From positions 24,560,701 through 24,624,700 of the forward strand of contig NC_087063.1 of assembly GCF_963678635.1 (NCBI RefSeq): a DNA stretch of 64,000 bases, in the 5' to 3' direction. This document shows, piece by piece, positions 56,930-64,000 of the stretch. Below the pieces are notes generated by a model. The model searched no databases. It was not told the DNA's origin and worked only from the letters and a program-made list of their open reading frames with translations. Position 1 is the stretch's first letter. Each line of letters opens with the position of its first letter. The translations under genes were made by a program, and so were the position numbers. The stretch is from Symsagittifera roscoffensis (taxonomy: Eukaryota; Xenacoelomorpha; Acoela; Convolutidae).

Positions 56930-58633
56930 ATTATTCGAGACCAATTGAAGGGCAGTCGGAAGAACCAGAGTTTTGCCCTGATACAAGCAGTCTCGTTACT
57001 GTTTTCTTAGAGATTATAAGTTCTGATTAAAAACTCATCTGCTGAAATAACCTTTTATTGTTTCTTTTTACATCCTCAAGAATGTTTCAAATAATAAAAA
57101 CAATTCCGCGCTTGTTAAAAAAGGTTTCAAAGTGTTGGAATTTTTTTTTTTGATTTTCATCAAATGAGTTCAAAAATTTTGCTCTGATCATGTACTCGGC
57201 AGGATTCTAAAATTCTGGGTTCGAACCTCACTAAATCAGGTACACGAATAAACGCCAGATGTTGCCGGGGACATAAAAAGTCGTTTATATCAAAATTAAA
57301 GCCACATCGAAAATTTAGATCAAAATTTGTCATAATTTTCAAGCTTGTCCAAGCAGCCCAGTTGCACTAGAAGCTAATTGTCTGAAAGCGGAACCTAGCA
57401 AATAAGTTTTTTCGGCTCTCGCCAAATTTTCTTAGTATAGAGTATATTTCATCGCTAGTACCGTTCGGAAAACTGATATTCAGGTTAAATAGACTGAATT
57501 TGTAAGATTATGTTGAAAAATATACTTATGAAGTAGTGGGTGGCCATTTCCGTTTGTATCACGCTCGTGCTTACTAATAAATGGAGTAAATCATGGTTTT
57601 TTTTTCATTATTCAAATTTTGTTCTTGCTAAGATATGGTCTATACATAACATCCGGGTTGACCTACATAGACCAACAACGCTAATCAAAATTTCATACAC
57701 TTAGTCTATGGAAAAATGCTACTCAAACAAATCTCATACTTTTTAGCTAATTGAGTAGGACCGAACTCTAAAAATATATTTTTTTGATATTTTGGTATCA
57801 AAATTGGTGTTTCTCCATAAAAACAAGGAGAAAAAGCATGAAAAAATACGAATCATAAATTTTCCATATATGGAATGGAAATTATGGTTTGTATTTCAAA
57901 AATATTTTTTTTTAAATAAAAGCTCTGAGTAATTGATTCAACTGCTGGAAAAACAATTAAGTGTTATGAGGGATGCTGCAACTGATTTTTTTTGGTTTCT
58001 GACTTTTACGGAAATTATTCGAGACCAATTGTAGGGCAGTCGGAAGAACCAGAGTTTTGCCCTGATACAAGCAGTCTCGTTACTGTTTTCTTAGAGATTA
58101 TAAGTTCTTATTAACAACGCATCTACTGAAATAACCTTTTATTGTTTCTTTTTACATCCTCAAGAATGTTTTCAAACAATAAAAACAATTCCGCGCTTGT
58201 TAAAAAAGGTTTCAAAGTGTTCGAAAACTTTTAAAACTTTTTCAAAATAACTTTTTGGATTTTCATCAAAGGAGTTCAACAATTGTGCTCTGATTATGTA
58301 GTCGGCAGGGTTCTAAATTTCTGGGTTCGAACCTCACTAAATCAGGTACACGAATAAACGCCAGATGTTGCCGGGGACATAAAAAGAAGTTTTTATCAAA
58401 ATTAAAGCCACATGGAAAAATAAGATCAAAATTTGTCATAACTTTGGAGCTTGTCCAAGCAGCCCAGTTGCGCTAGAAGCTAATTGTCTGAAAGCGGAAC
58501 CTATCAAACAAGTTTTTTCGATTCTCGCCAAATTTTCCATTTTAAAATAAAAGCTCTGAATAATTGATTCAACTGCTGGATAAACAATTAATTGTTATGA
58601 GGGATGCTGCAACTGATTTTTTTTGGTTTCCAG
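56930..58633 (-). repeat. Tandem units with tRNA-like B box, right arm copy
   Basis: Mirror of 30,699-32,400. GGGTTCGAACC is seen directly on the plus strand at about 57,217 and 58,322, preceded by an A-box-like TAGTCGGCAGG in the 58.3-kb unit and a one-base variant in the other. Confidence 0.4.
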
Positions 58634-60893
58634 ATATCCTTATTAAGAACATTTCACTTTGAAAAAGTGGCATATGTTGCATTGATAGTTTCAATTTATC
58701 TGCAGTCAATGGTTATGAAAAATGTTTCAAAATTGTAACAAGAAAAATCAGTTTTCAAATTTTCACAAATTTTGTCGATGGAAGCATCAAACAACAAATC
58801 CAATTGGAGACAGCATGTAGTCCAAAGTGTTTGATGAACTGTTGCTCATAGAGGTAAAAATTACGACCAGAAAACTATTAGAAAAAATTTATGAGTTTTT
58901 GAGGAAAATCATTGAGCGTGCAGACATGCGGCTGGTAGAGCTGAAGACGGTAAGCGAGCAAAGTCTCAGTGACAGGTACTGTATATTTGAAGGATGATTG
59001 ATCAATCTCTAAAAACCACAAATTTTCAATGGTTTTCACTTGAAAAATCATAATTTTGAATCAAAGTTTCAAACCCACAGAAGTGAAGCAATTGTGCAAT
59101 CAGATAAACAGTCAGTACCACTTTTTTAAATTCAAGATTTATTTAGTCGATGGAGCTTTTTTTGAAATAACTCAAAATGCTTACGCCTTTTTTCTTTGAA
59201 GTGAATAGCAAATCTTTCCGCATTGAGGCTCAAAATTTTAATTCCTCAAAGTAAAACGGTCTAACAAACTTTTTATTGTCAAATTAAACATGTCTTTGTT
59301 AGTCGTTCTAAGTTAAGATAACACAACATAATTGACGTTTATCGAAATGCATTGAAACTACAAAACGGCACTAACAAGTTTTCGGAAACTGTTGAAGCCA
59401 AATTGGTGAGAAAGCGTTGTTTAGTGTGAAACAGCTATCATCCTGACGGAATCCGAAGATTCAGGTAGAGTGTTTGTTGATGATAAGGCTTGATTTTTTA
59501 TCTTAAAACTTCAAACAACTAACCGTTTTTCGAATACATGTTTTGTTAATAGAGAAGACAAATATCGATGCAAAAATGAGAAGAAATATCATGATGCGAA
59601 CTGTTTTGATACTGCTAGTGATGAGAGCGTGAATGTGAAAGCTTGGATCACCTCAAACATATATTGAAAGAAAGGTTGAACTCTTGATAACACAATTAAT
59701 TGCAGATGAATAATCGAATATATTGGTCAAAAAGCCACCGTGTTTTGAGAGACAATAGCGTAATCATGGAAACATTCAAAAGATCAGATTTATATTAAAA
59801 AACTCAGAATTTAATTTGTTGAGCAGAGGGTTAATCAATGATAATAACTGATAGTGCTTCAAACTTTTGAATAGAAAACTCTTGCTAAAGCCAAATTGAG
59901 TTAATTAGAAGATACTGAGAACAGTTGACTAGATGGTGGTATCAAATTAAAATTTATTTGATTGCATATTCTTTTAATGGAAAAATCAAAAATTTTGGAT
60001 GCTCAAATTATAACTCCGAATTCATACCAAGTTTTGAGTTTGTATCCATAACTTGTCTTAGTTTGTGTTCAGTCTTTCCCGATTGAATTTGCTCTAATTT
60101 GAATAAATGCTTTCCTTAAAAGTCGCAAATAATTTTTCACCTGCTTTATTCGATGGTCACTCTGTTCTATCGTACATATTGGCACACAAATAACAAATTT
60201 GCCCCAGTTTCTAGGTCCGCTTTGATGAACATTTTCAAAATTTCTGTTAGCACAAAAAAGTTAATAGGAAATACTAAACGTTTTCTACAAGCCCCGAAAA
60301 TTGTTTCCTTTTCATTATAAAAAGTGGTATATGCAAGTCTTAGAAATGGCTGCAGCAAAATAATGGGCACTTTTGGCTTTCATCAGTGTTCTCGTTTTTC
60401 AAGATCTTTACCCACTTCAACTTATTAGCTCTTTCAATCTTTCTATAAAATCAAAGCTTTTGTCATAGGTTTTAGACGTTTTTTTCTTTCCCCTGAGAGA
60501 CGGAAAATGGAAATGTCGAAACTTTCAAGCCAGTTTCATTATTTTAGAGTTTTCAGTGTTTCATAATTTTTCTTTGTTTTTACCTTCATTTGGCTAAACG
60601 AAATTTTTGATTCTTCTTTCAGTCAAATTGATTAATAATTTCTGCCTAAATAGAGGTGGCGGCCACCGCACTTGACGAGTTTTGCTTTCTTCGAAATTCA
60701 GCAATTAAACATGCATTTTTGAAGGAAATCGTTCACCGCAGCCAACAGTTAAGCTACGCTGCCAAAATCTTGTGCTTTCCTATATACCATATAGTTTGGT
60801 CGCATATAATAGGTATATAACGTCATTTTACATGTAAGCAAGCCAATACCCCCAAACTCTAGAAGGGAAAACATGCACCGACCAAAACTTAAC
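58630..60893 (+). repeat. Repeat R1, third copy outside the inverted repeat
   Basis: Direct repeat of 51,326-53,587, abutting the outer edge of the right arm. The unit begins CCAGATATCC exactly where the arm homology ends, and stops at TTAAC before TGTAACATTCG (60,894). ORFs A (60,650-60,820) and B are open here as well. Confidence 0.8.
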
Positions 60894-62422
60894 TGTAACA
60901 TTCGCCCAAATATCACACAGCGACGGAGCGTAGAAAAAGTACCTATTAACGACTGGCAGGCGTCAGTTACCTTAATTCTACTCGTTTTTCACCGTCTCGA
61001 CCTTGCCAGTTGATTTTCTGGTCTGTCTAGGGCAAAGTAAAAAGTTACCATTTTTAGGCCATCAGTCAAACGACTTTTGATCAGCTTTCGTTTACATGCG
61101 AACACAACCACATAGCTGAGTCTCGGATCCTCAGACTACGTGATTGTCATTAAAAACACGGCTCGAACAACCTATTTTTATATGTTTTTGTGTGACAGTT
61201 TTATATTAAATCCATTGGAGATGGATTGACCCTTTCCCTTTTCTAGCTACTCATGCTCTGAAATATTAAATAATAACGGTGTTAATTAAGATCTATGAGC
61301 AGCTATATAGTCAGTCTATACAGTCCCTTCACATAGACAGTCTCTGGGGGGACCAAGCCTCCGCTCCCGTAATATTCTTGAGATAACACTCTTATCTCTT
61401 ATAATTCGTGTCCTGGGAGGGTTCCGTGGTATATTTCTTCCCCCACTGAAGCCTCCTTCTCCACAAATATACGTCGCCAAGGTTCTTATCGTGTGTTATT
61501 GCCACGATAAGAGGCTTCGTAATTTTCTTGCTCGACTGTTCTTCACAATCTCTATCATGGTTCTCTTTTTCGTCTTTTTTTTCAAAATGGCCGTCTTTTC
61601 TCTATTTCTCAGAAATGTTCTTCTTCCAATCGAAATTTTAAAAATAAAAATTCTAGAACATTGTGACCTTCCGTCGCAACACTTTTTTGTTCATAAGGCC
61701 TTTAGTCACTCTTTTTTATGTCGCCGGAAGGTTGTGCTGTGTCATCTGGCAGAATGGCACATACTCCCCGGACAAGTCTCCATCAATGTCCCTATTGATC
61801 GCATAACACCGGGTTATCGTCAAGTAGTTATCCAGTTTTCTGTAATCAATCTTACAAATCGCATAAGAAAATGAAATTTATCTACCCCACCTCAACTCAC
61901 TACGTGTTCACAAATGGCATCGTACTACATCTCACTGCCTTTCAACATTTTCACAAAATTTGCACCATGAGGAGTGTCCTAAATAAAATTTCTTTTCTGA
62001 CTACTTACGTCGTCTTGCCATAAAACTTCTTTTCGCTCTTTGTGATTAAAAAGTGGGACGTGGCACGGCCACGCACCCGTTAAAATTAACTTAACTTCAC
62101 TCACCAAGTATAATCAGTCATCTATGCGGTCCTTTCAATATTAAAACTAAGAAACTCTGTGGCTAGGAAAGTTCTTGAGTTACCCACCCTTCTCGAGCGA
62201 GTTTACTCAAACTTACCATGTCGCCACACAGTGAATTTGTGTCTTACACAGGTTAAAAACTTCAGTCGTGAATAAATAGGTAAATATACTCACCTATGTT
62301 CCTTATATACATACATAGATAGTAGTAACTAAAATCAATAATTTCAACAATTTTAACAATTGCAACATTTTCAAAGTTTGGTCTGACCAAACTAGATCAA
62401 AACAAAAAGTTTAACAAGTTCA
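60894..62422 (+). other. LTR-like or promoter-like segment interrupting R1
   Basis: The sequence starts TGTAACATTCGCCC exactly where R1 homology ends, which is how an LTR edge looks (TG start). TATATAG at 61,304-61,310 is followed about 30 bases later by a GTCTCTGGGGGGACC start-like region, and AATAAA lies at 61,982-61,987. A 9-bp-arm hairpin (CTTATCGTG/CACGATAAG) occurs at about 61,484-61,510. No second LTR copy is in the window, so identity is unproven. Confidence 0.35.
61557..61874 (+). CDS. 105-codon ORF with hydrophobic N-terminus
   Basis: The ATG at 61,557 opens a frame with a Phe/Val/Leu-rich first 25 residues (signal anchor or signal peptide), then a mixed Cys/His-containing domain. 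It lies about 250 bases downstream of the TATA-like site and about 110 before AATAAA, so a short transcript is conceivable. Family unknown. It could also be a chance frame within an LTR. Confidence 0.3.
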   Translation: MVLFFVFFFKMAVFSLFLRNVLLPIEILKIKILEHCDLPSQHFFVHKAFSHSFLCRRKVVLCHLAEWHILPGQVSINVPIDRITPGYRQVVIQFSVINLTNRIRK

Positions 62423-64000
62423 CTATATTCTATGTAAATCGTCTTTCTCTTCTATGGTAGGTAATTCAGTGGGTAACGCTCCACTCGCTTTCTGTTTCTG
62501 GAACTCACTCACGTTACCTTCGTTCAGTCTCATGAACTCTTCACCCACAACGTCTTGCAACTCGCCTTCAGATCTTTTCGGGACTGCCCGAAAGATCTTT
62601 GCCAACAAGTCATATGACCTTTCTGACATTCTGGCCAACCTCACGCACTTTGCCACAGAGAAAAGTTGGTCAACCAACACTTGTTGCGTCCTCGCATCCA
62701 TTACCACCATGTGCGTAGGATACTTGCTATTACAATATGGCGCGGAGCTTGAACCCACCATATATTTTGAACCAGTAGGTCTGTGATAGGCTTCACTATC
62801 CTTCAAATTCATTTCATTTTCTAGAGCTTCTCGCCAGCCTCCAATCTTCTGCTCTGTCTGCAATGCTCCAGGGAATATTTCCACGCTGAGGGATGTCACT
62901 AGCTCATGGGCACGCTCCAGGCGCTCGAGCGATTCTATCGAACTCGTCATGCTACAAAATCCCAAGGCTGTGATCAGGTTTACGTCCGTCACCCCATGGC
63001 AGTCTGCGACCAACTCCATGGCACTCTTATCTGACATACTCAATCTCCCGTACAATCGTGCCAGTTGTCGATGCTGCTGGCTCAGCGTAATCAGGCAGTG
63101 TCCCAGGTTACAAACATGTCCTTTCATCCCACTGTGTTGAGCCAAGCATGTGCCTTGCTTCAACCAATTACTCGGTGTACCTTCCTCGGAGAGCTCCGTG
63201 GACGGGTTGTTCTTCCTCTTCGTCAATCTCATGGCCAGCAGGTGATGTATCATGGCCAGATCATGTAAACTCGCATCATCATCCCGGTCTAACATGATAT
63301 CCGCGGTCATGTCCCAGATTAAGCCTGCGTTAGGATGGGGACACCAGGAAGGCTTCATGAGTTCCCACATCACTACTAGACTGGTTTTCAAGGGACCGTC
63401 CCAAGAACCACAATCAAAACTCACTTGTCCTTTTAGCTCGGGAATCGAGGGTTCGACCACTCGTTCTTCCAGAATAATTCCCAGCTTGGGTTGTTCCACC
63501 ATCAGCATTCCGATTTCCTTAATCCGTTCAACCCAGAAGTTGAGCACTGTGACTTGCTCATAGTCGAAGTACGCTTCCCTGGCTTCTTCATTCACGAAGG
63601 GATTATACGCTATCCCCGGTATGCCAGACACATATTGGAATGACTTCCGTTTCCCTAGTGTTGCAAACTCTTTTTGTCCTCTGACCGCTTCAATCAACTC
63701 CCGGCTCACTCTCAATTCTTTGTTGGAATATCTTCTCACCTCTTCCAACTTGCAATAGTTTTCCATATCATTCGACTCCTTGCTTGGCACAGTCAATGGC
63801 ATGTCCTGATATAGTTCCAGGAGTGCCCTAAGGAAGTTCCTTTCACAATCAACTCCCTTTTGCCGAATGATCTTTATACATTCTCCCAAAACAGGAGTGG
63901 GGATACGATCCACCACGAACCTGACAAAGCAAAGGGCATCCTTTCGCTTAGCCCATGCTATCGCTGAATCGTCTTTTGAGATCAATGCTCGCAGAGCTTC
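62423..64000 (-). CDS. Large uncharacterised protein, at least 525 codons, 5' end beyond the window
   Basis: The frame is open on the minus strand from the window edge to TAG-type stop at 62,423-62,425, without introns. The GC content is visibly higher than in the neighbours. The protein is soluble-looking, mostly helical, with scattered Cys and Trp, no membrane segment, no zinc knuckle, and no protease, polymerase or DDE motif. An acidic tail (TIEEKDDLHRI) ends it. Intronless structure, distinct base composition and position beside an LTR-like edge suggest a retroelement or endogenous viral structural protein (nucleoprotein- or gag-like). That is inference, and a host gene is possible. Confidence 0.7.
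   Translation of the reverse strand, partial: EALRALISKDDSAIAWAKRKDALCFVRFVVDRIPTPVLGECIKIIRQKGVDCERNFLRALLELYQDMPLTVPSKESNDMENYCKLEEVRRYSNKELRVSRELIEAVRGQKEFATLGKRKSFQYVSGIPGIAYNPFVNEEAREAYFDYEQVTVLNFWVERIKEIGMLMVEQPKLGIILEERVVEPSIPELKGQVSFDCGSWDGPLKTSLVVMWELMKPSWCPHPNAGLIWDMTADIMLDRDDDASLHDLAMIHHLLAMRLTKRKNNPSTELSEEGTPSNWLKQGTCLAQHSGMKGHVCNLGHCLITLSQQHRQLARLYGRLSMSDKSAMELVADCHGVTDVNLITALGFCSMTSSIESLERLERAHELVTSLSVEIFPGALQTEQKIGGWREALENEMNLKDSEAYHRPTGSKYMVGSSSAPYCNSKYPTHMVVMDARTQQVLVDQLFSVAKCVRLARMSERSYDLLAKIFRAVPKRSEGELQDVVGEEFMRLNEGNVSEFQKQKASGALPTELPTIEEKDDLHRI

Larger units (their letters stand above)
45596..58633. repeat. Right arm of the giant inverted repeat
   Basis: Reverse complement of 30,699-43,542 with scattered substitutions and small indels. 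Its outer edge is the complement of the left edge (TTTTTTTTGGTTTCC), immediately followed by a third copy of R1. Confidence 0.85.

Noticed and set aside
30699-58633. Palindrome as a pure read or assembly artefact
   Set aside because: Not excluded, but arms differ by real-looking substitutions and indels, and the centre is asymmetric, which a simple hairpin read artefact would not give.
62454-63563. Plus-strand frames opposite the large minus-strand ORF
   Set aside because: Short mirror frames of a 520-codon continuous ORF.

Overview
The window looks like gene-poor, repeat-rich nuclear DNA of a multicellular animal. Coding stretches are scattered, several are split by introns, and most of the remainder is made of mobile elements and their wreckage. 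A divergent rhodopsin-type receptor gene with one intron best explained by GA-AG splice sites would fit an appendicularian tunicate (larvaceans are known for G*-AG introns), but that rests on one intron and is a weak guess.

Layout. (1) 1-7.6 kb: a compact, strikingly G-poor plus-strand block of overlapping ORFs, like the 3' part of an endogenised virus or env-bearing retroelement. It holds two small membrane ORFs, a Pro/Ser/Thr-rich ORF without an ATG, a glycoprotein of the chuvirus / BEL-Pao env type broken into two ORFs, a second Pro/Ser-rich ORF, a small 3' intron and a decayed ORF. (2) 7.8-30.2 kb: a probable seven-transmembrane receptor gene with exons at 8.0, 9.6, 15.4, 16.3, 29.7 and 30.05 kb. 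TM5 was not found, and an in-frame TGA lies at the start of TM6. Its introns carry a 2.5-kb inverted-repeat structure, a hAT-type MITE with a perfect 8-bp target duplication, a minisatellite and a decayed Ty3/gypsy element (20.0-24.7 kb). (3) 30.7-58.6 kb: a giant inverted repeat with arms of about 13 kb, a few percent diverged, and a complex centre with two almost identical hairpins at 43.54 and 45.60 kb. Each arm carries a truncated Ty3/gypsy 3' end, a duplicated flank with small ORFs, a 2.27-kb unit called R1 here, and a CATA-rich region. (4) 58.6-60.9 kb: a third copy of R1, cut at 60,894 by sequence beginning TGTAACA. (5) 60.9-64 kb: a promoter-like, possibly LTR-derived segment, then a GC-richer minus-strand ORF of at least 520 codons that runs off the window and that I do not recognise.

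The parts do not form one pathway. The window is a receptor gene stretched by transposons next to a large segmental inverted duplication, flanked on both sides by virus- or retroelement-like coding sequence. The most notable items are the nested giant palindrome with its paired central hairpins, the overlapping G-poor glycoprotein-bearing block, and the small ORFs that stay open in all three copies of duplicated sequence.
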